Below, one piece after another: positions 54,013 to 63,351 of a stretch of 64,000 nucleotides of DNA. The stretch spans positions 62,001 to 126,000 of the forward strand of contig NZ_JAMBOD010000007.1 of NCBI RefSeq assembly GCF_023715445.1, written 5' to 3'. The first letter of the stretch is position 1. Each line of letters starts with the position of its first letter. Below the pieces are notes generated by a model. It was given only the letters and a program-made list of their open reading frames with translations, was not told the origin of the DNA and did not search any database. The stretch is from Fictibacillus nanhaiensis. Lineage in GTDB: Bacteria > Bacillota > Bacilli > Bacillales > Fictibacillaceae. The position numbers and the translations under genes were made by a program.

Positions 54013-54219
54013 CAATCCTCGACAAATTCCGCCCCCTCGTATACCCCGTCCACACCTTTCAGAACAATATAAAAAGCCCTCAAATTCTATATTGAGAAAA
54101 AAGGCTTTGACGAGCGCAACCGACAATGAATAGCTCAAGATAACTTTTGTAAAACAGGGATAGTACAATCGTCAAATCACATACCCTTAAACGATATGCT
54201 ATCGTGAGGAGGGAACTTG

Positions 54220-55092
54220 ATGATTAAGCGTTTTAATAGACTGGCCATCGAATTGCCGACGCCTACGAACCCTGATGCGAATGCAGCAGCTGCCGTTCAG
54301 GAGCTATTAGGTGGTCGATTCGGAGAGATGTCTACGCTCAATAACTATATGTATCAATCGTTTAATTTTAGAAAAAGGGGAAAGCTTAAGCCGTTCTTTG
54401 ATCTCGTTTCAAGTATTACTGCAGAAGAATTTGGCCATGTTGAACTTGTTTCCCATACAATTAATCTGATGATTTACGGTACGACGCAGCCGGGTGATGT
54501 GAATTCGGCACCGATGGCGGCAGCTACTGACAAAAGAAACACGCAGCATTTTATTGCAACCGCACAAACTTCATTTCCGTTTGATTCGATGGGGAAAGCA
54601 TGGAATGGAGATTATGTGTTCAGCAGCGGCAACTTACTGCTGGATCTGCTTCATAACTTTTTCTTGGAATGCGGGGCGCGGACTCACAAAATGAGAGTAT
54701 ATGAAATGACCAGCAATCCAGTAGCACGTGAAATGATTGGCTATCTGCTCGTTCGGGGCGGCGTTCACGTTCTTGCTTATGCAAAAGCGATTGAAATGGT
54801 AACAGGTGTAGATATCAAGAAAATGCTGCCTGTTCCAGATCTCGAAAACGCAGCATTTGAAACGACGAGAAAGTTTGAGGCGGAAGGTGTCCACCGGAAA
54901 CTTTATACGTTCAGTGATACGGATTATCGGGATATTGCATTAATTTGGGCAGGACAGCATCCGCTAGGGGGTCAGCTGGAAACCGTAATCGGTGCTCCAG
55001 AAGGTGCTCCTATGCCTGAATTAAGATCAATATCAGAAGAGTTGCACCAGGTATCTCTAAGGAAGATTTTTATCAAATTTATGAAAGATTAA
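54220..55092 (+). CDS. Manganese catalase (ferritin-like, YdbD-type)
   Basis: 290 residues from the ATG with GAGGAGGG upstream. The ferritin-like four-helix bundle carries di-manganese ligands in MSTLNNYMYQ, TAEEFGHVELV and later ECGARTHKMRVYEM and GGVHVLAYAKAIE. It decomposes hydrogen peroxide. In Bacillus such genes are often general-stress or sporulation genes, but no such promoter is evident here. Single gene. Confidence 0.88.
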   Translation: MIKRFNRLAIELPTPTNPDANAAAAVQELLGGRFGEMSTLNNYMYQSFNFRKRGKLKPFFDLVSSITAEEFGHVELVSHTINLMIYGTTQPGDVNSAPMAAATDKRNTQHFIATAQTSFPFDSMGKAWNGDYVFSSGNLLLDLLHNFFLECGARTHKMRVYEMTSNPVAREMIGYLLVRGGVHVLAYAKAIEMVTGVDIKKMLPVPDLENAAFETTRKFEAEGVHRKLYTFSDTDYRDIALIWAGQHPLGGQLETVIGAPEGAPMPELRSISEELHQVSLRKIFIKFMKD

Positions 55093-55113
55093 AGAAAAAT
55101 GCTGGAATTACCT

Positions 55114-55143
55114 AAACCGGCGCAATATCCGTCCGGTTTTTTT
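55114..55143 (+). terminator. Terminator of the manganese catalase gene
   Basis: AAACCGG / CCGGTTT stem plus a T-run. Confidence 0.75.
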
Positions 55144-55198
55144 ATGTTATATTTTAAATGTTTATTTCGAATGAACTCAATTGAAGGGACTTACCTTT

Positions 55199-56017
55199 AT
55201 GACATATAAACAAATTAAATGGCTGATTCTTTTGATTCCAACGATCTCTGTCGGGTTGTGGGAATATGCCCGGCATACGTTGCTGCTGCCTTATATATCT
55301 ATGAATGCGGGAAACTGGCTGTCTGCCATAATCGTATTTCTTGTTACGCTATATTTTTTAAATATCCTGTTTGGCCGCTTGGAGCGAATGCAGCAGGAAT
55401 TGCAAAAAGAACGTGCTGAAAAGGCAGTGCTGGAAGAACGCGAGAAAATCGCTAAAGAACTGCATGATGGGATCGCACAGTCACTCTTTTTCCTATCCGT
55501 TCAAGTCAACAAACTAGGAAATGAAGTGAAGGATACTGAGCAATATAACAAATTAAAAAAAACGCTGCAGCACATTCATGATGATACGAGAAGTGCGATT
55601 CAAAATCTTCGAAATGTCCCAGCTGAATCTGATATTACATGGACAAAATCCTTAAATGTCTTTTTTAATGAAATGGAAAGTCAGCACGATCTAACGATTC
55701 ATCGGAATTGGCAGCTGACGGATAAAGATCTCACTTCAAAAGATAAGGTAGAACTGTTTGCCTGTGTAAGAGAAGCCATCATTAATGTGATTAAACATGC
55801 TGGGTCAAACGAAGTATGGGTTGAATCTAAGCTTACGCCTAATGGCTGGGTTTGCAAAGTGTTAGACAATGGGATGGGTTTTGATAAAAGTAAAAAAACA
55901 GGTGGGTTTGGGTTGAAGATTTTAAAGGACCGTGCGGAATCCATGGACTGGAAACTAACCATTGAAAGTGAAAACGGAAAGACGATTATGGTGATTGAAA
56001 AGGAGGTAATGGCATGA
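55199..56017 (+). CDS. NarL-type sensor histidine kinase
   Basis: 272 residues. Two membrane helices (about 7-20 and 40-58) have almost no extracellular loop, so the input is probably within the membrane, as for LiaS/DesK-like intramembrane sensors. A coiled stretch leads to the HisKA_3 motif EREKIAKELHDGIAQSLF (H89) and an ATPase domain with DNGMGF and GGFGLKIL. The ATG at 55199 has GAAGGG ten bases upstream. It overlaps the response regulator gene by four bases. Confidence 0.85.
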   Translation: MTYKQIKWLILLIPTISVGLWEYARHTLLLPYISMNAGNWLSAIIVFLVTLYFLNILFGRLERMQQELQKERAEKAVLEEREKIAKELHDGIAQSLFFLSVQVNKLGNEVKDTEQYNKLKKTLQHIHDDTRSAIQNLRNVPAESDITWTKSLNVFFNEMESQHDLTIHRNWQLTDKDLTSKDKVELFACVREAIINVIKHAGSNEVWVESKLTPNGWVCKVLDNGMGFDKSKKTGGFGLKILKDRAESMDWKLTIESENGKTIMVIEKEVMA

Positions 56018-56646
56018 CACAGCCCATCCGGCTATTGATTGTAGATGATCACTTTCTGGCGCGCGAAGGCGTTAAAGAAATTCTTGAAGGTCAAAAAGAA
56101 TTTGAGATCGTTGGGGAAGCTGCGAACGGTATTCAGGCGATCGGAAAAACGAAAGAACTATTGCCAGACCTTGTTCTTATGGATATCTCCATGCCTAAAA
56201 TGAATGGCTTTGACGCGACAAAAGAGATCAAGAGGCAGTTCCCCAACGTGAAGATTGTGATGATGACTGTTTCGTATGATATCACCGATTGGTTTGAAGC
56301 ATTAAAGCGTGGAGCCCAAGGATATCTTATTAAAAATTTGAACACGGAAGATATGCTCAATGGACTGAAAGCTTATTCTTTGGATGAGATTCCGATGTCT
56401 AAAGAAATGGCTTTCCGTATTTGGAAAGAGTTTAAAAAAGACGGACAAGCTGAGCAAACACTTTCTGTGAGAGAGCAGGAGGTATTACAATTGGTGGCAA
56501 AAGGGTTTTCAAACAAAGAGATATCGAAACAACTCAGCATTACAGAGAATACAGTGAAAACCCATATGAAGAATATTCTCGGCAAACTTCATCTGGAAAA
56601 CCGCGTTCAGCTTGCAAGTTATGCCTATGATAACGGGATTGTTTGA
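56014..56646 (+). CDS. NarL/FixJ family response regulator
   Basis: 210 residues. The receiver domain has the acidic pair D11-D12, the phospho-acceptor D57 (LVLMDISMPKMNG) and a conserved K near 108. The LuxR-type HTH is LSVREQEVLQLVAKGFSNKE and on. It is the cognate partner of the overlapping kinase gene. Targets are unknown; the PepSY/SCO genes just downstream are candidates. Confidence 0.9.
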   Translation: MTQPIRLLIVDDHFLAREGVKEILEGQKEFEIVGEAANGIQAIGKTKELLPDLVLMDISMPKMNGFDATKEIKRQFPNVKIVMMTVSYDITDWFEALKRGAQGYLIKNLNTEDMLNGLKAYSLDEIPMSKEMAFRIWKEFKKDGQAEQTLSVREQEVLQLVAKGFSNKEISKQLSITENTVKTHMKNILGKLHLENRVQLASYAYDNGIV

Positions 56647-56650
56647 GAGG

Positions 56651-56680
56651 AGTGTGTCATGAATTGGACACACTTTTTTT
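56651..56680 (+). terminator. Terminator of the two-component operon
   Basis: AGTGTGTC / GACACACT stem plus seven T. Confidence 0.85.
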
Positions 56681-56767
56681 CATGCAATCACCCATTCGAG
56701 TGATTACCAAATTGGACGCAACGATTATACTCTTTCATATTGAGTGACAGATAAGGAGAGTATGATC

Positions 56768-58140
56768 ATGCAATCAGCTGCTCAGAAACTACCAGAAAAA
56801 GATGTAGTTACAGCTAAAAAATCGAATAGTCTCTATCAGACATTTTGGCGTTGGCACTTTTATGGCGGTATTGTTTTTGCACCATTTTTAATTTTATTAG
56901 CCATAAGCGGTGCTCTTTATTTATACCAAGCCGAGATCGAAACAATGATTTACAAAGATAAACTTGTTGTGCAGCAGGGGAATAAAACCTTGCCGCTTTC
57001 AGAACAAGTTGAAGCGGTAAAGAGGGAATACCCAGAAGCTGAAATCGGATCGGTTCGTTTGCCGAAGGAAGATGATCGTGCGACACTAGTAAAGATCAAT
57101 GAGAATGATGTAGTGACCCAAGTCTATGTAAATCCGTATACCGCAAAAATCACCGGGACCATACTGGATGAAAAGCATTTTAAGAATGTGGTCGCAAAAC
57201 TTCATAGCGAATGGATTGTCGGAGGGACGCTTGTAAATCGTTTAGTCGAACTGGCAGCATGCTGGACTATAATTATTTTAGTAACAGGGCTGTATATATG
57301 GTGGCCAAGGAACAAATCGTCGTTCATGGGTACAATTGTTCCGAGATTTAAGAAAAATGGACGTGCTTTTTGGCGTGATATGCATGCGGTTACAGCATTT
57401 TGGCTATCATTAATGATCTTGATTTTAATCGTGACTGGTTTACCTTGGTCAGGTGTCATGGGAGAACAAATCAATAAACTGGCAACCTCAGCAAATGCAG
57501 GGTACCCGACCTATGCATTTATGGCACCTAAGGCAGAGAAAACAACAGACGAAATTGCTGAGGATATTCCATGGGCAACGGAAAATAATCCAGCACCAAC
57601 TTCAGAGGCTGATGAAGGGAAGCTTTCACTAGATCAGGTGGTGTATTTAGCCCAAGAGAATAACATCCAAAAGCCGTATACGATTTCGAGTCCTGTCGGA
57701 GAAGACGGTGTATTTACCGTAGCGTCTTCAAGAGACAAGCCTGAGAATGAAGCAACTGTTTATTTTAATCAGTATAATGGAGAAATCGTTGAAGACGTGA
57801 GATTCAGTGATTACGGATGGATGGCTAAATCGATTTCCATTGGAATTGCGCTGCATGAAGGACATTACTTTGGACTTGCTAACCAGCTGTTAGGTACAGT
57901 TGCGGCATTAGGACTAGTTGCGATCGTAATCTTTTCATTGGTCATGTGGAAAAAGAGAAAGCCTGCAGGGAAATTAGGCGTACCAAAAAAATCTGATAAA
58001 AAACTGAAACCGTGGCTGATTGGAGTTATGATAATAACGGGAGTGTTGATGCACTAGCTGGGATTTCCTTTATCCTTGTCTTTTTATTGGATCGGTATGT
58101 TATTCCAAGGATTAAGCCACTGCAAGAATGGTTATCGTGA
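56768..58140 (+). pseudogene. PepSY-associated TM (PiuB-like) protein, C-terminal frameshift
   Basis: The main frame (56768-58057) encodes 429 residues with the layout of PepSY_TM proteins: helix 1 after WHFYGGIVFAPFL, two more helices around LAACWTIIILVTGLYIWWP and AFWLSLMILILIVTGL, and helix 4 near the end, with conserved histidines (HSEW, HAVT, HEGHYFG). It stops at GVLMH. Restoring one C at about 58049 gives LMPLAGISFILVFLLDRYV and ends at 58140 in LQEWLS, the normal family tail. Only the last helix is affected. Role: iron, haem or copper-linked membrane redox, unproven. Confidence 0.8.
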
Positions 58141-58173
58141 ATAAGTAGAAATGAATGTTAGAGGTGAAACGTA

Positions 58174-58809
58174 ATGAAAAAAATAATGATGATTGTAAGT
58201 TTAGTCTTTATGATGGCTGCATTATCAGCATGCGGCGGTTCAGGTGGATCACACGACGAACATGAAAATCATAAACAACATGAAAATAAGAGTGAAGAAT
58301 CGTCTCAGTCATTAGACTGGGACGTTCAGTCTTTTTCTTTTAAAGATCAAAACGATGAGGTATTTGGAAGTGAACATATAAAGGGCAAAGTGTGGATGGC
58401 TGATTTTATATTTACCAATTGTGAAACAGTATGTCCGCCAATGACCGCACATATGGCGAAGCTCCAGCAAATGGCGAAAGAGGAGAACGTAAATGTAGAT
58501 TTTGTTTCGTTCTCTATCGATCCAAAACGTGACAATGCACAAGCTAGAACGAAATTCGGTGAGAACTATGATGCTGATTTTTCATCATGGCACTTCCTTG
58601 GCGGGTACAGCCAGGAAGAAATCGAGAAGCTAGCAAAGGAATCGTTTAAAACACCAATTACAGCTGACCCTAAATCTGACCAGTTCATACATGCAACATC
58701 ATTCTTCTTAGTCGATCAAAATGGAACAGTAGTATCCAGATATGATGGAGTAGAAAATACACCATACAAACAAATTATAAAAGATATAAAGAAACTAACA
58801 GAAAAATAA
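58174..58809 (+). CDS. SCO1/SenC family copper-binding lipoprotein
   Basis: 211 residues. Lipobox LSAC (C20) is followed by a His-rich linker (HDEHENHKQHENK) that may bind metal. The thioredoxin-like domain has C83-x3-C87 (CETVCPP) and H173 (FIHATSFFLV), the copper ligands of SCO proteins. These deliver copper to the CuA site of cytochrome oxidase or act as thiol-redox factors. GAGGTG precedes the ATG. It follows the PepSY gene by 33 bases, likely in one operon. Confidence 0.88.
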   Translation: MKKIMMIVSLVFMMAALSACGGSGGSHDEHENHKQHENKSEESSQSLDWDVQSFSFKDQNDEVFGSEHIKGKVWMADFIFTNCETVCPPMTAHMAKLQQMAKEENVNVDFVSFSIDPKRDNAQARTKFGENYDADFSSWHFLGGYSQEEIEKLAKESFKTPITADPKSDQFIHATSFFLVDQNGTVVSRYDGVENTPYKQIIKDIKKLTEK

Positions 58810-58995
58810 AACCTCTTAAAAATAGGCGCGAAAATTGAGTAAATCCCCTAGGTGAAATTCTGAATAATGAAGCGGGAAATGAATTGTAAGGGGACTGAAC
58901 CCATTTGTTCACACAATAGTTAGGATTGAGAGTCTATCTCCATTGGATTTGTGATAAAACTAGAGATAGAATTGTATCATTGGAGGTTTTCATGT

Positions 58996-59277
58996 ATGAA
59001 CCCAATTAAAATGCTGAAAACAGTTGGCTACCTCGAAGGCTGGTCTTTTCTTATACTTTTGTTTATCGCCATGCCTTTGAAGTATTTTATGGATCAGCCG
59101 ATGGCAGTAACGATTGTCGGAGCACTTCATGGTTTGCTGTTTGTTCTTTATATCTTAGCTATCCTTTATGTGTGGAACGTTAAGAAGTGGCCGTTCATGA
59201 GGGCGTTTCTTGCAGGGCTGTCGTCAGTATTGCCGTTCGGTCCGTTCATTTTTGACCGCAAGTTTTTAAGAGATTAA
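58996..59277 (+). CDS. DUF3817 family membrane protein
   Basis: 93 residues with three membrane helices; KTVGYLEGWSFLILLFIAMP and VGALHGLLFVLYI are typical of the family (YdzA type). Function unknown. The ATG at 58996 has TTGGAGG upstream. The 190 bases before it show no other gene. Confidence 0.75.
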   Translation: MNPIKMLKTVGYLEGWSFLILLFIAMPLKYFMDQPMAVTIVGALHGLLFVLYILAILYVWNVKKWPFMRAFLAGLSSVLPFGPFIFDRKFLRD

Positions 59278-59284
59278 GAGATAG

Positions 59285-59313
59285 GGATGTCCGAATTTTG
59301 GACATCCTTTTTT
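59285..59313 (+). terminator. Terminator of the DUF3817 gene
   Basis: GGATGTCC / GGACATCC stem plus TTTTTT. Confidence 0.85.
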
Positions 59314-59390
59314 CGTTATACTTCATGCATTGCCCATTCCAGACGGACATATAAATCCAATATTTGGATAAATACGTGATAGAAGGCTTT

Positions 59391-59483
59391 TTTTATGTGG
59401 TCAAACGAATTTTTTATGTGATGATGGTCACTTTTTATGTGATTATCGTAAGTTTTTATGTGATGATTACCATTTTTTATCGG
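59391..59483. repeat. Array of five units, exact 21-nt period
   Basis: TTTTATGTG occurs at 59391, 59412, 59433 and 59454, and a truncated copy (TTTTAT) at 59475; every step is 21 nt. An open frame across it would encode a seven-residue repeat around F-Y-V, but no ribosome binding site supports it. The rest of the gap 59314-59695 shows no gene. Confidence 0.85.
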
Positions 59484-59695
59484 AAGTGTGTTTTTCTCAG
59501 AAAAGGTAAAAGAGAAAGAGCAGTTCTAAGTTATATAGAGTCTCGTAATGATGAAGAAGGTGGATCGTTACCATCTTCTTTTATTAATCAAAGCATGTTC
59601 CCAGACATAAATGTTAAGAAATCTTATAGATTGTTTTAATTTCCTTATTTCCGGTTATTTATATCTTAATATGTACTATATTAAGGAGGTCCATT

Positions 59696-60328
59696 TTGAC
59701 TATTAAAGCTCTTTTACTCAACGCATCTCTTAAAAGCGGTGATGAGGTATCCAATACGGAAAGTTTGATGCATGAAGCAGTTTCTATTTTTCATAAAAAC
59801 GGTATACAAACAGAGATCGTGAGACTTGCAGATTATCAAATCGCTTACGGCGTAACAGCGGATGAAGGAAACGATGATGAATGGCCAGAGATTTTTGAAA
59901 AAGTGAAAGCAGCTGATATCCTGATCCTCGGAACTCCGATCTGGCTGGGGGAGAAAAGCAGTCTTGCAACACAGGCGATCGAGAGGCTTTATGGTGCAAG
60001 TGGCATGACGAATGAAAAAGGCCAATATATATTCTATAACAAGGTGGCAGGGGTCGTTGTGACCGGTAATGAGGATGGAGCCAAACATGCAAGTGCATCT
60101 ATCCTGTACGGTCTGTCGCATATCGGGTTCACGATTCCGCCGAATGTGGATACATATTGGGTAGGTGAAGCAGGGCCGGGTCCATCTTATATCGAAGCTA
60201 AGGGAAATCAAAACGAATTTACGATGCAGCACAATCAGATCATGACGTACAACCTGATTCACTTTGCAAATCTCTTAAAAGAACATCCTATTCCATCGGA
60301 AGGCAATGTTGTGAAAAACGGCAGCTAA
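59696..60328 (+). CDS. Flavodoxin-like NAD(P)H-dependent oxidoreductase
   Basis: 210 residues from a TTG with AAGGAGG seven bases upstream. The flavodoxin fold is seen in the LLLNASLKSG phosphate loop, ADILILGTPIWLGEKSS (FMN loop) and VAGVVVTGNEDGAKH. It resembles WrbA/IsiB-like FMN reductases. It lies 16 bases before egtB and may be part of the ergothioneine operon or an unrelated reductase. Confidence 0.8.
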   Translation: MTIKALLLNASLKSGDEVSNTESLMHEAVSIFHKNGIQTEIVRLADYQIAYGVTADEGNDDEWPEIFEKVKAADILILGTPIWLGEKSSLATQAIERLYGASGMTNEKGQYIFYNKVAGVVVTGNEDGAKHASASILYGLSHIGFTIPPNVDTYWVGEAGPGPSYIEAKGNQNEFTMQHNQIMTYNLIHFANLLKEHPIPSEGNVVKNGS

Positions 60329-60344
60329 AAAAGGGAGGATATTT

Positions 60345-61619
60345 ATGGCGATTGAGCATGCAGCAGTTGAACGTTTAAGCGAACACTTTCAAAAAATCAG
60401 GACCTTAACAGAAAATCTTGCATCAAAGCTTCAACATGAAGACACAATCATTCAGGCTATGCCTGATGTCAGTCCTCCAAAGTGGCACCTTGCCCATACC
60501 ACATGGTTTTTTGAACGATTTATCCTAAAGGAACATGATACTTCTTATGTAACTTTCAACCCTCAATTTGATTATCTGTTTAACTCCTACTATGAAACGA
60601 TTGGATCGTATCATCCCCGTCATTCAAGGGGAGTGCTCTCAAGGCCTTCAATGGATGAAGTTTATGAATACCGTAAACATGTGGATGAAGGAATCCTGAA
60701 TCTTATAGATCAATACAAAGGTCAATTGCCTGAGAAAATACACGCTTTGATCGAGATTGGGCTTCAGCATGAACAGCAGCATCAGGAACTTCTTTTAACA
60801 GATGTAAAATATAACTTTTCTTGCAATCCATTATTACCACAATATGCAGATTCAAAATTTACCCCTTTATCAAACTCAAAAGCAGAAACAACCTACGTGA
60901 ATATTGAAGGCGGTCTTGTTGAGATCGGATTTACAGGAGTAGGATTTTCGTTTGATAATGAACAGCCGCGGCATAAAGTCTGGCTCGAACCGTATCGGTT
61001 GGCTTCTCATCCTGTAACGAACGGTGAATATATATCTTTTATAGAAGCGGGAGGTTATGAGCAGCCTGAACATTGGTTATCTGACGGCTGGGCAGCGGTA
61101 AAAAAAGAAAAGTGGAAGCATCCGTTGTATTGGAGAAAAACAGAGGATGAATGGTACACATTTACGTTAACAGGAGAAAAGAAGCTTAACCTGGATGAAC
61201 CTGTTTGCCATATCAGTTTTTATGAAGCGGATGCATTTGCGAGGTGGAATGGAAAAAGGCTGCCGACTGAAGCAGAATGGGAGCACGCCATGGCTTCGAT
61301 CCCGATTGAAGGTAATTTTGTGGAAAGAGAGGCTTATCATCCAGTCATTGATGAATCAGACAATCTGGCTCCTTTTAAACAAGCTTATGGGGATGTATGG
61401 GAATGGACGAGCAGCCCGTACACTTCTTATCCGAGGAGCAAACCGCTGGAGGGTGCACTGGGCGAATACAATGCGAAGTTCATGTGCAATCAGATGGTTT
61501 TACGGGGAGGTTCCTGTGCAACATCACAGTCTCATATGCGTGCGACATACCGAAACTTTTTCCAGGCTGATAAAAGATGGCAGTTCAGCGGATTGCGTCT
61601 AGCGGAGGATCAATCATGA
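60345..61619 (+). CDS. egtB: Ergothioneine biosynthesis sulfoxide synthase
   Basis: 424 residues. The N-terminal DinB-like domain carries iron ligands H51 (WHLAHTTWFFERF) and H142/H146 (QHEQQHQELL). The C-terminal formylglycine-generating-enzyme-like domain has LPTEAEWEHA, GDVWEWTSSPY and LRGGSCATSQSHMRATYRNF. EgtB is a non-haem iron enzyme joining a thiol (cysteine or gamma-glutamylcysteine) to hercynine with oxygen. GGGAGG precedes the ATG. The stop overlaps egtD. Confidence 0.9.
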   Translation: MAIEHAAVERLSEHFQKIRTLTENLASKLQHEDTIIQAMPDVSPPKWHLAHTTWFFERFILKEHDTSYVTFNPQFDYLFNSYYETIGSYHPRHSRGVLSRPSMDEVYEYRKHVDEGILNLIDQYKGQLPEKIHALIEIGLQHEQQHQELLLTDVKYNFSCNPLLPQYADSKFTPLSNSKAETTYVNIEGGLVEIGFTGVGFSFDNEQPRHKVWLEPYRLASHPVTNGEYISFIEAGGYEQPEHWLSDGWAAVKKEKWKHPLYWRKTEDEWYTFTLTGEKKLNLDEPVCHISFYEADAFARWNGKRLPTEAEWEHAMASIPIEGNFVEREAYHPVIDESDNLAPFKQAYGDVWEWTSSPYTSYPRSKPLEGALGEYNAKFMCNQMVLRGGSCATSQSHMRATYRNFFQADKRWQFSGLRLAEDQS

Positions 61620-62581
61620 AAACCGTTAAACAGAACGTGCATTATCATGTCGGAAATGATATTGAAACAGATATGTACACCGAAGTTTTGAACGGTTTAA
61701 AAGTATCACCAAAAAAGATTTCACCCAAATATTTTTATGACAAAAAAGGTTCAGAACTCTTCGAATCTATCACTCTGCTTCGGGAATATTACCCGACTCG
61801 CACAGAGCTTTTTATTTTAAATAAATATAAGAACGAGATGACGGAAGCTGCAGGAAAAGACAGTGCTCTTATTGAGTTTGGAAGCGGCAGCAGCGAAAAA
61901 GTGAGGATTCTGTTAGAAGCGATGCCAGATTTAAAAGAATATGTACCAATTGATATCTCAAAAGATTTTCTGTACCAATCAGCAAGAGCATTATCAATAG
62001 AGTACCCAAACCTGAGTGTACATGCGGTATGTGCAGATTATACGTTGAAGTTCGAAATGCCACAATTACAGTCAGATCGGAAGGTGGTATTTTTCCCTGG
62101 GTCAACTATCGGAAATTTTGAACCTCATGATATGGAGCTGTTTTTAAAACAAACAGCTGCACTATTAAAACCTGGCGGAGGTCTTCTGATTGGTGTTGAT
62201 ATGAAGAAAGATCATGCCGTCTTAAATGCTGCTTACAATGATAAAAAGGGAGTTACTAGGAAGTTTAATTTGAACGTGCTGAACCGCTTAAACCGTGAAT
62301 TGCTGGCAAACTTTAAACTGGAAGATTTCAGTCACCATGCTTTTTATCATGCTGAAAAAGGCAGAATTGAAATGCACCTTGTCAGTTTAAAGAATCAAGT
62401 GATTATGATCGGTGATGAAGAGATTGAATTTTATGAGGGTGAAACGATCCACACAGAAAACTCTTATAAATTTACTATTGAAGAGTTTCACAAGATATCG
62501 AGCATCTGCGGATTCACTCCCAAAAAAGTCTGGTCCGATGAAAGAAACTGGTTTAGCATGCATTATCTGGCGGTTGAATAA
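61616..62581 (+). CDS. egtD: L-histidine N-alpha-methyltransferase
   Basis: 321 residues from the ATG overlapping the egtB stop (ATGA), with GGAGGA upstream. The start SPKKISPKYFYDKKGSELFE and the SAM motif LIEFGSGSSEKVRILL (E87) match EgtD, as does VFFPGSTIGNF. It trimethylates histidine to hercynine. No egtE (C-S lyase) or egtA/egtC is in the window. Confidence 0.9.
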   Translation: MKTVKQNVHYHVGNDIETDMYTEVLNGLKVSPKKISPKYFYDKKGSELFESITLLREYYPTRTELFILNKYKNEMTEAAGKDSALIEFGSGSSEKVRILLEAMPDLKEYVPIDISKDFLYQSARALSIEYPNLSVHAVCADYTLKFEMPQLQSDRKVVFFPGSTIGNFEPHDMELFLKQTAALLKPGGGLLIGVDMKKDHAVLNAAYNDKKGVTRKFNLNVLNRLNRELLANFKLEDFSHHAFYHAEKGRIEMHLVSLKNQVIMIGDEEIEFYEGETIHTENSYKFTIEEFHKISSICGFTPKKVWSDERNWFSMHYLAVE

Positions 62582-62590
62582 GAATGGGGA

Positions 62591-62628
62591 AAAACTCCTT
62601 ATACTCCTTATTAGAGGAGTTTTTTTTT
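62591..62628 (+). terminator. Terminator of egtBD
   Basis: AAAACTCCT / AGGAGTTTT stem with an eight-T tail. Confidence 0.85.
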
Positions 62629-62664
62629 ATGCTGTAGAATGGTTAAAAAGGAGGTGCTGGTTAA

Positions 62665-62991
62665 ATGCTTGGTGCCATTTTTTTGTTTGTGATTGCCGGT
62701 TTAGCTGAAATTGGCGGCGGATATCTCGTATGGCTTTGGCTGCGTGAATCCAAACCGTTTACATATGGAATAGCAGGAAGTTTAATTTTAATTGCATATG
62801 GTGTGATACCGACAATGCAGAATTTCCCGACTTTCGGAAGAGTCTATGCATCTTATGGCGGGGTGTTCATCATACTGGCAGTATTTTGGGGATGGCTGGT
62901 AGATAAGAAGACACCAGACTTATATGACTGGCTGGGCGCTGGGATTTGTCTAATTGGAGTATCTGTCATGCTCTGGGCACCAAGAAGTTAG
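62665..62991 (+). CDS. YnfA family (UPF0060) membrane protein
   Basis: 108 residues, four membrane helices, with [17 protein letters not shown] near the start and [13 protein letters not shown] in the middle, the UPF0060 signatures. The family resembles small multidrug resistance transporters. AAGGAGG precedes the ATG. Single gene. Confidence 0.88.
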   Translation: MLGAIFLFVIAGLAEIGGGYLVWLWLRESKPFTYGIAGSLILIAYGVIPTMQNFPTFGRVYASYGGVFIILAVFWGWLVDKKTPDLYDWLGAGICLIGVSVMLWAPRS

Positions 62992-63351
62992 AAATTTAGG
63001 ATGATATATCCTGCGAACAAAAGATACATTCAAAAAATATTTGAAGAATGGGCATAAACATATAAGGATGATTAGAGGAATGCTTCCGGACCGCGTTTTC
63101 GGTTATCAAAAAGCCTGAAAGAAGCGAGCAACATGTTTGCATCACGATCTGCTGCTGCGCATAATACACGTATTCAATTCGGGGAATACTTGTGATGAAA
63201 CTGAGGACGATCCTCTCATCCAAACAGTGGATGAAATGCTCCGTAAAACGGGTTTTTATAACATAAGATGAAAAAACATATCCTTTTCATTGGGCATTCT
63301 CTGTACAAAAGTAGATAATATAGGAAAAAGTTTGAAAGTAGGTTTTTGTCG
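62992..63351. other. 360-base gap, possible gene remnant
   Basis: No supported gene. An open frame without a start (63119-63271, plus strand) encodes an acidic protein-like end (CDETEDDPLIQTVDEMLRKT) and could be the tail of a lost gene. No terminator or RNA structure was recognised. Confidence 0.4.

Noticed and set aside
53885-54133. 82-codon open frame with proline-rich heptad-like repeats
   Set aside because: It follows the 21-nt DNA array, has no ribosome binding site, and its repeat is a by-product of a period divisible by three.
59364-59639. 91-codon open frame with FYV repeats
   Set aside because: Same reason: the 21-nt array translates in any frame as a seven-residue repeat, and no start site is convincing.
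62996-63223. 75-codon minus-strand open frame
   Set aside because: It has no ribosome binding site and no recognisable domain; it lies opposite a possible gene remnant.
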